Of a stretch of DNA of 64,000 bases, positions 46,061 through 54,347 are shown piece after piece. Position numbers and translations under genes: made by a program. Numbering within the stretch: position 1 is the first letter of the stretch; every line of letters begins with the position of its first letter. Below the pieces are notes generated by a model. The model was not told the origin of the DNA and did no database searches. It worked only from the letters and a program-made list of their open reading frames with translations. The DNA comes from Pseudomonas sp. stari2 (GTDB taxonomy: Bacteria > Pseudomonadota > Gammaproteobacteria > Pseudomonadales > Pseudomonadaceae), in contig NZ_CP099760.1 of NCBI RefSeq assembly GCF_040760005.1, positions 1,607,501 to 1,671,500 of the forward strand, in the 5' to 3' direction.

Positions 46061-47215
46061 TTACTCCCCTTTGCCGCCGTAGGCTTTGTCAGCTGCCTTG
46101 GCGGGTGCCGGGTTCTTGGCTACGTTGGTCGCTTCGGTCGGATTGACCTGAACACCTGGACGCACGAATTGCAGCCCTTCGGTGATCAGGCGATCGCCGG
46201 CTTTCAGGCCGTCTTCGATCAGCCACTGGCTGCCGACGGTACGGCTGGCCTTGAGCTGACGCAGTTCGACCTTGTTGTCCGCACCCACGACCAGCGCGGT
46301 CGGGGTTCCCTTGAGGTCACGGGTCACGCCTTGTTGTGGCGCCAGAATGGCCGCGGCGTTGACACCGGCCTGCAGCTGGGCGCGAACGAACATGCCCGGC
46401 AACAGGGTGTGATCCGGGTTCGGGAACACGGCGCGCAGAGTCACGGATCCAGTGGTCGGGTCGACCGACACTTCGGAGAATTCCAGCTTACCGTCGAGCT
46501 TGTACTGGCTGCCGTCTTCCAGGGTCAGCTTGACCGCCGCGGCGTTGTCACCGGCCTTCTGCAGACGGCCGCTTTCCAGTTCACGGCGCAGTTCCAAAAG
46601 TTCGACCGAGGACTGCGTCACGTCGACGTAGATCGGGTCCAGTTGCTGGATGGTCGCCATCGCATCGGTCTGCCCGTTGCTGACCAGCGCACCTTCGGTG
46701 ACCGAAGAGCGGCCGATACGCCCGGAGATCGGTGCGTAAACCTTGGTATAGCGCACGTTGATCTGCGCGCTCTGCAGCGAAGCTTCCGATTGCAGGCGGT
46801 TGGACACGGCCGTGTCGTATTCCTGACGGCTCACGGCCTGCTCGTCGACCAGTTGCTTGTAGCGGTCGGAGATCGACTTGGTCGAACGCAGGTTGGCTTC
46901 GGCGCTTTTCAGGGTCGCTTCATAGACCGAAGGATCGATCTGATACAGCTGCTGGCCGGCTTTGACATCGCCGCCTTCCTTGAACAGACGCTTGAGAATG
47001 ATGCCGTTGACCTGCGGACGGACTTCAGCGATGCGGAACGCACTGGTGCGGCCCGGGAGTTCCGACGTCAGGGTAAAGGCCTGTGGTTGCAGGGTGACGA
47101 CGCCGACCTGAGGAGGTGGTGCGGCGGGAGCCGCCTCTTCCTTTTTACATCCGCTGAGCAGCGATGCCAGGGCGACGGCAGTGACCAGAGCGGTAACAGC
47201 TGGCTTGAATTGCAT
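46061..47215 (-). CDS. emhA: RND efflux periplasmic adaptor
   Basis: A 384-aa lipoprotein membrane-fusion protein. Signal peptide with lipobox LASLLSGCKKEE (Cys ~23), a lipoyl/hairpin domain (RIAEVRPQVNGIILKRLFKEGGDVKAGQQLYQIDPS) and a beta-barrel domain follow. ATG 47215 is chosen because it gives the canonical lipoprotein signal. It is the first gene of the operon, divergent from emhR, with an operator-promoter region between. Confidence 0.96.
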   Translation of the reverse strand: MQFKPAVTALVTAVALASLLSGCKKEEAAPAAPPPQVGVVTLQPQAFTLTSELPGRTSAFRIAEVRPQVNGIILKRLFKEGGDVKAGQQLYQIDPSVYEATLKSAEANLRSTKSISDRYKQLVDEQAVSRQEYDTAVSNRLQSEASLQSAQINVRYTKVYAPISGRIGRSSVTEGALVSNGQTDAMATIQQLDPIYVDVTQSSVELLELRRELESGRLQKAGDNAAAVKLTLEDGSQYKLDGKLEFSEVSVDPTTGSVTLRAVFPNPDHTLLPGMFVRAQLQAGVNAAAILAPQQGVTRDLKGTPTALVVGADNKVELRQLKASRTVGSQWLIEDGLKAGDRLITEGLQFVRPGVQVNPTEATNVAKNPAPAKAADKAYGGKGE

Positions 47216-47304
47216 GAAGATCCTCGGGTCAGGCGCGCGAAAAGCGCACAAGAAGTGTGGAAGGGTAAAAAATGAGTGCCGGGTGGATAAGTAGCTTGCT
47301 AAGG

Positions 47305-47334
47305 AATATACTTACGTTCATGGTTGTTTGTAAA
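47305..47334 (-). promoter_or_regulatory. emhA promoter with TtgR/EmhR-type operator
   Basis: On the minus strand TTTACA (47334-47329) and TATATT (47310-47305) give a -35/-10 pair with an 18-bp spacer. Between them the element TTAC-N14-GTAA (47312-47333), containing ACAACCATGAACGTAAG, closely resembles the TtgR operator of P. putida as I recall it. A repressor bound there would block emhABC transcription. Confidence 0.7.
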
Positions 47335-47482
47335 CACCTTGGCTGCGTACCCATCTGGTTACAAAAGTCGTGGCAAGGTCTGAAATTGTAGGCCGGGGGA
47401 GTCGATCCGCGAGAGATCCACCCCTTTTTATTCAGCGGATATTCAGCCATCCCTGAAACATCCTGTTTGAGGTTTTACTGCC

Positions 47483-48115
47483 ATGGTTCGTCGCACCAAA
47501 GAGGAAGCTCAGGAAACGCGAAGCCAGATTCTGGAAGCCGCCGAGAAAGCTTTCTTTGAGAGGGGAGTGGCCCGCACCACGCTCTCCGATATCGCGAGCC
47601 TGGCCGGCGTGACGCGGGGCGCCATCTATTGGCACTTCAGCAACAAGGCCGATTTGCTGCAGGCAATGCTCGATACGCTGCACGAGCCGCTGGACGAGTT
47701 GGCCAAGGCCAGCGAAAGCGAGGACGAACCCGACCCACTGGGTTGCATGCGCCAACTGCTGATTCATTTGTTTCATCAAGTTGCGCTGGACCCGAAGACC
47801 CGGCGTATCAACGAAATTCTGTTTCATAAGTGCGAATTCACCGATGAAATGTGCGACCTGCGCCAACAGCGCCGGACCGCCAGCCTCGATTGCAATGTGC
47901 GGATCGCGCTGACATTGAGTAATGCGGTCAATCGTGGGCAACTGCCGGCGGACCTCGACACCGCCCGCGCCGCCATCAGCATTCACGCCTTTATCGATGG
48001 CATCCTGTATCAGTGGCTGCTGGCCCCGGACAGTTTCGAGCTGTACGCCGAAGCTGAGCGCTGGGTCGATACAGGGCTGGATATGCTGCGCTGGAGCCCC
48101 AGTCTGCGCAAATGA
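47483..48115 (+). CDS. emhR: TetR-family repressor of the Emh efflux pump
   Basis: A 210-aa TetR regulator of the TtgR/AcrR group: N-terminal HTH ([32 protein letters not shown], residues ~33-64), then an all-helical ligand-binding domain ([18 protein letters not shown]). Binding of toxic ligands releases it from the operator in relatives. It is divergent from emhA, and the operator sits in the shared 267-bp gap. Confidence 0.95.
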   Translation: MVRRTKEEAQETRSQILEAAEKAFFERGVARTTLSDIASLAGVTRGAIYWHFSNKADLLQAMLDTLHEPLDELAKASESEDEPDPLGCMRQLLIHLFHQVALDPKTRRINEILFHKCEFTDEMCDLRQQRRTASLDCNVRIALTLSNAVNRGQLPADLDTARAAISIHAFIDGILYQWLLAPDSFELYAEAERWVDTGLDMLRWSPSLRK

Positions 48116-48228
48116 AACAAAATTCGTTATTGGGTTCAGTTTGTGTCAATTAAGGACGCGGATGAATATCCCTGTTCACTCGCCCCGCCGCAGTGGATTG
48201 CTTTTATATACCTCAACCCATCGAGTTG

Positions 48229-48252
48229 ATACGTAGCGAACTACGTATTTTG
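48229..48252 (+). terminator. Putative terminator downstream of emhR
   Basis: ATACGTAG-cgaa-CTACGTAT, perfect 8-bp arms with a GNRA-like tetraloop followed by TTTT, 114 bp past the emhR stop. Confidence 0.6.
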
Positions 48253-48312
48253 TAGGGATTTTGTGTCGAGCCAGTGAACGAATATGAGCAACTCGCAAAC
48301 TCCGCGCCCAAT

Positions 48313-48348
48313 AAAAAGCCCCCGACTCTCACGAGTCGGGGGCTTTTT
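48313..48348. terminator. Terminator after xenB
   Basis: AAAAAGCCCCCGACTC-tcac-GAGTCGGGGGCTTTTT: perfect 16-bp arms, 18 bp past the xenB stop; works on both strands. Confidence 0.95.
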
Positions 48349-48366
48349 GCGTTTCTGCGGTGTGGA

Positions 48367-49416
48367 TTACATCGTCGGGTAGTCGAGGTAGCCAACCGCG
48401 CCTTTGCCGTAGAAGGTTTCCGGGTGCGGTTCGTTCAGCGGCGCGTCGGCCTTCAAGCGAGCCGGCAAGTCCGGGTTGGCAATGAACGGGATACCGAATG
48501 CCACAGCGTCAGCCTTGCCCGCTGCCAGCCACGCGTTGGCGCTGTCCTTGGTGAAGCGTTCGTTGGCGATGTACGCGCCGCCGAAAGCTTCTTTCAGTTG
48601 CGGGCCGAGGCTGTCGGCACCTTCTTTTTCGCGGGAGCAGATGAAGGCGATGCCGCGCTTGCCCAGTTCACGAGCGACGTAGGTGAAGGTTTCGGCCAGA
48701 TTGTCGTCGCCCATGTCATGGGAGTCTGCGCGCGGCGCCAGATGCACGCCGACACGGCCGGCGCCCCAGACTTCGATGGCCGCGTCGGTCACTTCCAGCA
48801 GCAGACGGGCGCGGTTTTCCAGGGAGCCGCCGTAGTTGTCGGTGCGCTGGTTGGTGCTGCTTTGCAGGAACTGGTCGAGCAGATAGCCGTTGGCGCCGTG
48901 GATTTCCACGCCGTCGAAACCGGCCGCCTTGGCGTTTTCCGCGCCGACGCGGTAGGCGTCGACGATGTCAGCGATTTCAGCGGTTTCCAGAGCACGTGGC
49001 GTCGGATAGTCGGCCAGCGGGCGAACCAGGCTGACGTGACCTTTAGGCTGGATGGCGCTCGGTGCAACCGGGGTTTCGCCGTTCAGGTACGACGGGTGGG
49101 AAATCCGGCCCACGTGCCACAGTTGCAGGACGATCTTGCCGCCGGCGGCGTGAACCGCCTTGGTCACATTGGTCCAGCCACGCACCTGATCGTTGGACCA
49201 GATGCCCGGGGTGTCCGGGTAGCCGACGCCCATCGGGGTCACCGAGGTGGCTTCACTGATGATCAGGCCGGCAGAGGCGCGTTGCACGTAGTACTCGGCC
49301 ATCAATGCATTCGGCACACGACCTTCGTCGGCGCGGCAGCGAGTCAGCGGTGCCATGATGATGCGGTTGGACAATTCGAGGTCGCCCAGCTTGATCGGAT
49401 CGAAAATTGTTGCCAT
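48367..49416 (-). CDS. xenB: Old-yellow-enzyme family alkene/xenobiotic reductase
   Basis: A 349-aa FMN-dependent NADPH oxidoreductase. Motifs include the N-terminal FDPIKLGDLELSNRIIMAPLTRCRA, IVLQLWHVGRISHPSYL, the active-site FDGVEIHGANGYLLDQFLQSSTNQRTDNYGGSLENR, and VGVHLAPRADSHDMGD. The length (349 aa) and sequence correspond by recollection to XenB of P. fluorescens, which reduces nitroglycerin and activated alkenes. ATG 49416 starts MATIFDP. It is last in an ArsR-MFS-xenB operon. Confidence 0.92.
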   Translation of the reverse strand: MATIFDPIKLGDLELSNRIIMAPLTRCRADEGRVPNALMAEYYVQRASAGLIISEATSVTPMGVGYPDTPGIWSNDQVRGWTNVTKAVHAAGGKIVLQLWHVGRISHPSYLNGETPVAPSAIQPKGHVSLVRPLADYPTPRALETAEIADIVDAYRVGAENAKAAGFDGVEIHGANGYLLDQFLQSSTNQRTDNYGGSLENRARLLLEVTDAAIEVWGAGRVGVHLAPRADSHDMGDDNLAETFTYVARELGKRGIAFICSREKEGADSLGPQLKEAFGGAYIANERFTKDSANAWLAAGKADAVAFGIPFIANPDLPARLKADAPLNEPHPETFYGKGAVGYLDYPTM

Positions 49417-49448
49417 GAGATACAACCCTCGTGAGTTAAATGAGTGAG

Positions 49449-50612
49449 TCAGTTAGCGGTGGCCAGCTCGGGATTGCCGTTCTGGCGGAATGTGATCAGG
49501 GTCACCAGCAGGGCCAGGACCGCCAGCGCTGCAGCGGCAAGGGGGACGCTGGTCAGGCCATAGCCGTGAGCGATGACGGTGCCGCCGACCCAGGCGCCGA
49601 GGGCGTTGCCGACGTTGAAGGCGCCGATGTTCAGGGTCGACACCAGGTTCGGTGCGGCCTGGCCGTAGGTCACGACGTTCACTTGCAGGGCCGGTACGGC
49701 GGCGAAACACGCGGTGGCCCAGAGGAACAGGGTGATCTCGGTGGGGATCAGCGCGACGCTGGTCCAGGTCAGGACGGTGGAGGTCACGGCCATGGCGATG
49801 AACACGCCGATCAGCGTCGCGGCCAGGCCTTTGTCGGCCAGTTTGCCGCCGATGATGTTGCCGACGGTCAGGCCCAGGCCGATCAACATCAGGGTCCAGG
49901 TCACGCCACGGGGCGAGACGCCAGTGACATCGCCCAGCAGCGGTGCGACATAAGTGAACAGGGTGAATACCGAAGCGGCGAACAGCGCAGTCATACTCAG
50001 GGACAGCCAGATACCGGCGCCTTTGAGCGCGGCCAGTTCGGCGCGCATATCGAGTTTTTCTTCGTCACGCTTGGCCGGCAGGAAGCGGATCAGGCCGATC
50101 AGCGCGATCACACCGATCACGGTCACTGCCCAGAAGGTCGAGCGCCAGCCGGCTTCCTGACCGAGCGCGGTGCCCAGCGGTACGCCGAGTACGTTGGCCA
50201 GTGTCAGGCCGGTGAACATCAGGGCCACGGCCGAGGCGCGCTTGTTCGGCGCCACCAGGTTGGCCGCGACCACCGAACCGATGCCGAAGAACGCACCGTG
50301 GCACAGGGCGGTGACCACTCGGGCGAACATCAGCACCTCGTAGTCAGTGGCGATGGCGCAGAGCAGGTTGCCAATAATGAAGATGCCCATCAACGCGACC
50401 AGTGCAGCCTTGCGCGGCAGTCTTGCGGTGGCCATCGCCATGAACGGCGCACCAATCGCCACGCCCAGGGCGTAGCCGGTCACCAGCCAGCCGGCGCCGG
50501 GAATCGACACACCGAGATCCGCCGCCACATCGGGCAACAGGCCCATGATGACGAATTCCGTGGTGCCGATGGCGAAGGCGCTCAGGGCGAGTATGAGGAG
50601 CGAGAGGGGCAT
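49449..50612 (-). CDS. MFS transporter (DHA1/AraJ-like)
   Basis: A 387-aa, 12-helix inner-membrane exporter (LSAFAIGTTEFVIMGLLPDVAADLGVSI at the N-terminus, motif GAPFMAMATARLPRKAALV). Such proteins export drugs, sugars or nucleosides. It lies between an ArsR regulator and xenB on the same strand, so it may export a xenobiotic or the reduction product. The substrate is unknown. Confidence 0.92.
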   Translation of the reverse strand: MPLSLLILALSAFAIGTTEFVIMGLLPDVAADLGVSIPGAGWLVTGYALGVAIGAPFMAMATARLPRKAALVALMGIFIIGNLLCAIATDYEVLMFARVVTALCHGAFFGIGSVVAANLVAPNKRASAVALMFTGLTLANVLGVPLGTALGQEAGWRSTFWAVTVIGVIALIGLIRFLPAKRDEEKLDMRAELAALKGAGIWLSLSMTALFAASVFTLFTYVAPLLGDVTGVSPRGVTWTLMLIGLGLTVGNIIGGKLADKGLAATLIGVFIAMAVTSTVLTWTSVALIPTEITLFLWATACFAAVPALQVNVVTYGQAAPNLVSTLNIGAFNVGNALGAWVGGTVIAHGYGLTSVPLAAAALAVLALLVTLITFRQNGNPELATAN

Positions 50613-50646
50613 CGTTTGGTCCTTTTCGGCTGGCTGACGTTAAGGG

Positions 50647-50949
50647 TCAGAGCTCTTTGCTGAGAGTGCTGAGGAACGCCTGGATCACGTCCTCGTTACG
50701 TTTGAAAAAGTGCCACTGCCCGGCTTTCTGGCTGCTGATCAGCCCGGCCCGTTGCAGGGTGGCCAGGTGGGCGGAGACGGTCGATTGCGACAGGCCGCAG
50801 CGTTGGTCGATCTGCCCGGCGCAGATGCCGTACTCGTGGTTGTGGATCTGTTCCGGAAACTGGGCTTTCGGGTCTTTCAGCCAGTTGAGGATGTCTCGCC
50901 GTACTGGGTGTGCCAGGGCTTTTATTATTTCGTCGAGGTCAATGTTCAT
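50647..50949 (-). CDS. ArsR-family transcriptional regulator
   Basis: A 100-aa winged-helix repressor (EIIKALAHPVRRDILNWLKDP, recognition helix CGLSQSTVSAHLATLQRAGLISSQKAGQWHFFKR). Cys residues occur at YGICAGQIDQRC but no classical metal-binding CxC in helix 3 is seen, so a redox or electrophile signal is plausible. It heads the MFS-xenB operon. Duplicated operator-like repeats lie upstream (51001-51078). Confidence 0.92.
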   Translation of the reverse strand: MNIDLDEIIKALAHPVRRDILNWLKDPKAQFPEQIHNHEYGICAGQIDQRCGLSQSTVSAHLATLQRAGLISSQKAGQWHFFKRNEDVIQAFLSTLSKEL

Positions 50950-51000
50950 GGCTGGTTGCTCGTGATGTGTGTAGCGCTATATCGCGATGAGGCGAACTTT

Positions 51001-51078
51001 AAATCGGTATTTCGCGATATACCAATATGAATTCGATCTGACGACCGTACAAATCGGTATATCGGGTTATAACGATAT
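51001..51078. promoter_or_regulatory. Duplicated operator-like repeat upstream of the arsR-mfs-xenB operon
   Basis: AAATCGGTAT occurs at 51001-51010 and again at 51051-51060, each opening a 28-bp imperfect copy with an inverse end (…GATATACCAATAT / …TATAACGATAT). The two copies are exactly 50 bp apart. A further ATATCGCGAT lies at 50979-50988. This is the layout expected for an ArsR-type repressor binding two phased dyads. It also lies just before acpH on the other strand. Confidence 0.6.
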
Positions 51079-51120
51079 GTGAGGTGTAAACAAACTCCGG
51101 CGCGGTGCTAAGCTGCGCCC

Positions 51121-51693
51121 ATGAACTATCTCGCACATTTGCACCTCGGTGGCCAGCGCCCCGGTCAACTGCTCGGCAGTCTGTATGGCGATTTCGTCAA
51201 AGGACGGCTGCAAGGGCAGTTCGATCCGGAGATCGAAGCGGCAATTGCCTTGCATCGTCAGATCGATGTGTTCACCGATCGTCACCCGTTGGTGGACGCT
51301 TCACTGGCGCGTTTTTCCACGACCCGCCGCCGTTACGCCGGCATCGTCCTCGACGTGTTTTTCGACCATTGCCTTGCCCGCGATTGGGCACTCTACGCCG
51401 ACCGACCGCTGGCGCAATTCACTACTGACGTTTACCGGGTGTTGTCCAGCGAGCGGCAATTGCCCGAGCGCCTGGCGAAGATCGCCCCGCACATGGTGGC
51501 CAATGACTGGTTGGGTTCGTATGAGGAGTTCGAAGTGCTGGATCAGGTATTGCGCGGGATTTCCCGACGCCTGAGCAAGCCTGAAGAACTGGCAGGGGCG
51601 ATGCAGGAGTTGCGGCGTCTGTATGAACCGCTCAGTGACGACTTTCGCTTGTTCTACCCACAGCTGCAGGACTTCGCCGGCCGGCAGCTGTAG
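51121..51693 (+). CDS. acpH: Acyl carrier protein phosphodiesterase
   Basis: A 190-aa cytosolic HD-fold enzyme that removes phosphopantetheine from holo-ACP. It shows MNYLAHLHLGG, GSLYGDFVKG, AIALHRQIDVFTDRHPLV and VFFDHCLARDW, which carry the family's His/Asp metal ligands. Length matches E. coli AcpH (~193 aa). It is monocistronic, divergent from the ArsR gene. Confidence 0.94.
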   Translation: MNYLAHLHLGGQRPGQLLGSLYGDFVKGRLQGQFDPEIEAAIALHRQIDVFTDRHPLVDASLARFSTTRRRYAGIVLDVFFDHCLARDWALYADRPLAQFTTDVYRVLSSERQLPERLAKIAPHMVANDWLGSYEEFEVLDQVLRGISRRLSKPEELAGAMQELRRLYEPLSDDFRLFYPQLQDFAGRQL

Positions 51694-51707
51694 GCAGAGG
51701 ATGACGA

Positions 51708-52502
51708 TCAGGCGGCGATCAACTCGCCTGCACGACGCGGTTCGGCCGGTTTGGCCACCTCGCCGAACAATGCTTTCTGCACTGCTTGCTGGGCTTCGTA
51801 CGCCAGTGCCGCGCGCTCCCGACCCTGACAGGCAATCGGCTTGAGCAAGTGAACTTCCACATCGCCGCAATCGTTGCTGAACAGGCGCATCAGGTGCGAC
51901 AGCAGATCATCGTCACCAATGAACGGCGCCAGCGAATCGATCTCGCCATTGCGCAGATAACGGATCGCCACTGGTTGCAGCATGACTTCGGAATCAATCG
52001 CCGCCGACAGCAGGCGACCATGAAAGGTACGCAGCGAGCGGCCGTCGGTGGTGGTGCCTTCCGGGAACATCAGCAGCGGGTGATCGGTTTGCAGGTGACG
52101 GGTCATCTGCTTGCGGATCAACTGGCTGTCGCCCGAACCGCGACGGATGAACAGACTGCCGGCCTTCGCCGCCAGCCAGCCGGCCACCGGCCAGGTGCGC
52201 ACTTCGGCCTTGGACAGAAACGACAGCGGCGTGAGCATGCCGAGCAGCGGAATGTCAGTCCACGACACATGGTTGCTGACCCACAGCATCGGCTGCTTCG
52301 GCAGTTCACCATGGACGGTCACGCGAAAGGGCAGGGCATTGCTCAGGCGCGCCATGAAAAACCGCGACCAGCGCTGCCGGCGTTGCATCGAATGAGCCAG
52401 CCCCAGACGTTCGAAAACCCCGAAGACACTGGCCATGCTCAAGCCCAGCGTCACCACCAGCAGCACCCGCGCGATCCGTGCGTACACCCGCAGCCGGCTC
52501 AT
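51708..52502 (-). CDS. olsA: Lyso-ornithine lipid O-acyltransferase (PlsC family)
   Basis: A 264-aa membrane-associated acyltransferase: an N-terminal hydrophobic helix (IARVLLVVTLGLSMASVFGV), then the NHxxxxD motif in WVSNHVSWTDIPLLG (~residues 74-88) and FPEGTTTDG. It adds the second acyl chain in ornithine-lipid synthesis. The start (ATG 52502) overlaps the olsB stop by one base, so they are coupled. It could also act as a general PlsC homologue, but the olsB neighbour favours OlsA. Confidence 0.9.
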   Translation of the reverse strand: MSRLRVYARIARVLLVVTLGLSMASVFGVFERLGLAHSMQRRQRWSRFFMARLSNALPFRVTVHGELPKQPMLWVSNHVSWTDIPLLGMLTPLSFLSKAEVRTWPVAGWLAAKAGSLFIRRGSGDSQLIRKQMTRHLQTDHPLLMFPEGTTTDGRSLRTFHGRLLSAAIDSEVMLQPVAIRYLRNGEIDSLAPFIGDDDLLSHLMRLFSNDCGDVEVHLLKPIACQGRERAALAYEAQQAVQKALFGEVAKPAEPRRAGELIAA

Positions 52503-53257
52503 CACACGGCCGCCTTGAAGTGCTTGGCGTAGCGTGGGCAGAGTTCGTCGCGCTTGAGCAGGATGAACACGTCGGCGACCTGGAAGTCCTCGTCCCAGCA
52601 CGGCTCGCCGCAGATCTTCGCGCCCAGGCGCATGTAGGCCTTGAGCAGCGGTGGCATTTCGGCGATCACGTTCGATGGAATATCCAGCGTTGGCAGCGGA
52701 TTCTTCGGTTCGGCGCGCAGATGTTCGGTGCACAGATAACGTTCGCGCAGGCGCTGCATGATCGCGTGGGCCTGTACACCGCCGTCCTGCATCGGGATGC
52801 TCGCGCACCCCATCAGGTAGCTGTAGCCGCCCTGATTGAGGACTTCGGCCAGTTCGCCCCAAAGCACAGCGATGGTGCCGCCGTTGCGGTAGGCCGGGTC
52901 GACGCAGGTGCGACCGATTTCGAGGATCGGGCCTTGCAGGCCGGCGAGGCCGTGCAGGCTGAATTCTTCTTCACTGTAGAACTTGCCCAGGCTGCTGGCG
53001 GCGGTGTGGTCGAGCAAACGGGTGGTCGCCACCAGACGGCCGGTGTTCAGGTCACGCACGCCGATGTGGCTGCAGTGAACATCATAGTCATCCATGTCCA
53101 GACCCAGCTCCGCGCCGTTCAGTTTGGCGTTGAACTCGCCGCTGAACACGTTGAAGCGCAAGGCCTGGGCTTGCTGCAAGGCCTCGGCGCCGATCAGGCG
53201 TTCGGCTTGCAGGCGGCGTTCATTGCCGGTGTCGCTGATGCGGGCGATCTGAGTCAT
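52502..53257 (-). CDS. olsB: Ornithine N-acyltransferase OlsB
   Basis: A 251-aa GNAT-fold acyltransferase ([63 protein letters not shown]) that makes lyso-ornithine lipid from ornithine and 3-hydroxyacyl-ACP. The order olsB-olsA is as in P. aeruginosa. In many bacteria these genes respond to phosphate limitation. The RBS (GGAGATTC) lies upstream of ATG 53257. Confidence 0.92.
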   Translation of the reverse strand: MTQIARISDTGNERRLQAERLIGAEALQQAQALRFNVFSGEFNAKLNGAELGLDMDDYDVHCSHIGVRDLNTGRLVATTRLLDHTAASSLGKFYSEEEFSLHGLAGLQGPILEIGRTCVDPAYRNGGTIAVLWGELAEVLNQGGYSYLMGCASIPMQDGGVQAHAIMQRLRERYLCTEHLRAEPKNPLPTLDIPSNVIAEMPPLLKAYMRLGAKICGEPCWDEDFQVADVFILLKRDELCPRYAKHFKAAV

Positions 53258-53410
53258 TTGAATCTCCGTACGGGCCTTTAACCCGTCGTGGGTTACAGCC
53301 GATCGACTTTCTTTATGCAGCCGTGTTGTGCAAAGTCAGGCTATGTAGCCCCGGTGTCATCGCCATGAATGTTTGGTGATGCTTATATGACAGCCCACGA
53401 GGAGCCTCTG

Positions 53411-54316
53411 ATGACCTGGTCGACCCTGCTTGAATGTCGCGAACGCCTGCCCGCCGTTGCCGATCTGGCGGAGGGTTTCGCCACGCTGCTGCATCAACTG
53501 GGCAGCGTCACGCCGTTCGAACTGGCGGTGGCGGGAGGGCGGCGGATGGCAACGCCGGGGCTGGCGTTTCTGGTGGGCTATCAGGCGGCGCTGCGCATGC
53601 TCTGGCCGAGCGCGCCGCCAAGCCTGGGCGCGTTGTGTGCGACCGAACAGCGCAGCCTGCGCCCGGCGGACATGCAGACCCGGCTCACGGATCTGCGCCT
53701 CAACGGGCAAAAGGATTTCGTCACCGCCGGCGATGCGGCGGACTGGCTGCTGATCGCCGCCCGCAGTGAGCAACCCGGCGAATCACCGCGCCTGAGCCTG
53801 GCGGTGGTGTACCCCGGCGAATCCGGTGTGCGCGTGGAAAAACTCCCGGCACTGCCGTTGATGCCGGACATCAGTCATGGTCGGCTGCATCTCGACGATG
53901 CCCTTTGTGAGCTGCTCGCCGGGGACGGTTGGGACGCTTACGTCAAACCGTTCCGCACCCTTGAAGACGTTTACGTGTTGAGCGCAATGACTGCATGGCT
54001 GTACGGCGTCGGTCAGGACAGCAGCTGGCCGCAGCCGCTGCAATTGCGCTTGTTGGCGCTGTTGGCCGGGTGTGCGGAGGTCAGTCGCCAGCCGCCGAAC
54101 AATCCCGTCGGGCATGTGCTGCTCGGTGGCTTGTTTGCGCAGTTCGACGGGCTCAAACCGGAGGTCGATCAGGCGTTGCGCGACAGTCATCCGGAGTGGG
54201 CGGCGATGTGGCAGCGCGACCAGGCACTGATGCAACTGGCAGCAGGCGCACGGGCCAAACGGCTGGCCAAGGCGTTGGCGGCAAGCCAAAACACAGCTGT
54301 CATGAACGCCGGCTAG
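53411..54316 (+). CDS. Acyl-CoA-dehydrogenase-like protein
   Basis: A 301-aa protein resembling the middle part of acyl-CoA dehydrogenases (LTDLRLNGQKDFVTAGDAADWLLIAARSEQ, then a beta-rich segment ending GRLHLDDALCELLAG). It lacks the normal length (~380 aa) and a recognisable C-terminal catalytic base, so it may not be a true dehydrogenase. Start ATG 53411 has GAGGAG six bases upstream. It is divergent from olsBA and just upstream of a serine hydrolase. Function is unknown. Confidence 0.75.
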   Translation: MTWSTLLECRERLPAVADLAEGFATLLHQLGSVTPFELAVAGGRRMATPGLAFLVGYQAALRMLWPSAPPSLGALCATEQRSLRPADMQTRLTDLRLNGQKDFVTAGDAADWLLIAARSEQPGESPRLSLAVVYPGESGVRVEKLPALPLMPDISHGRLHLDDALCELLAGDGWDAYVKPFRTLEDVYVLSAMTAWLYGVGQDSSWPQPLQLRLLALLAGCAEVSRQPPNNPVGHVLLGGLFAQFDGLKPEVDQALRDSHPEWAAMWQRDQALMQLAAGARAKRLAKALAASQNTAVMNAG

Positions 54317-54347
54317 GCTTGGCAGATTCATCCCCAGAGCCCTCACC

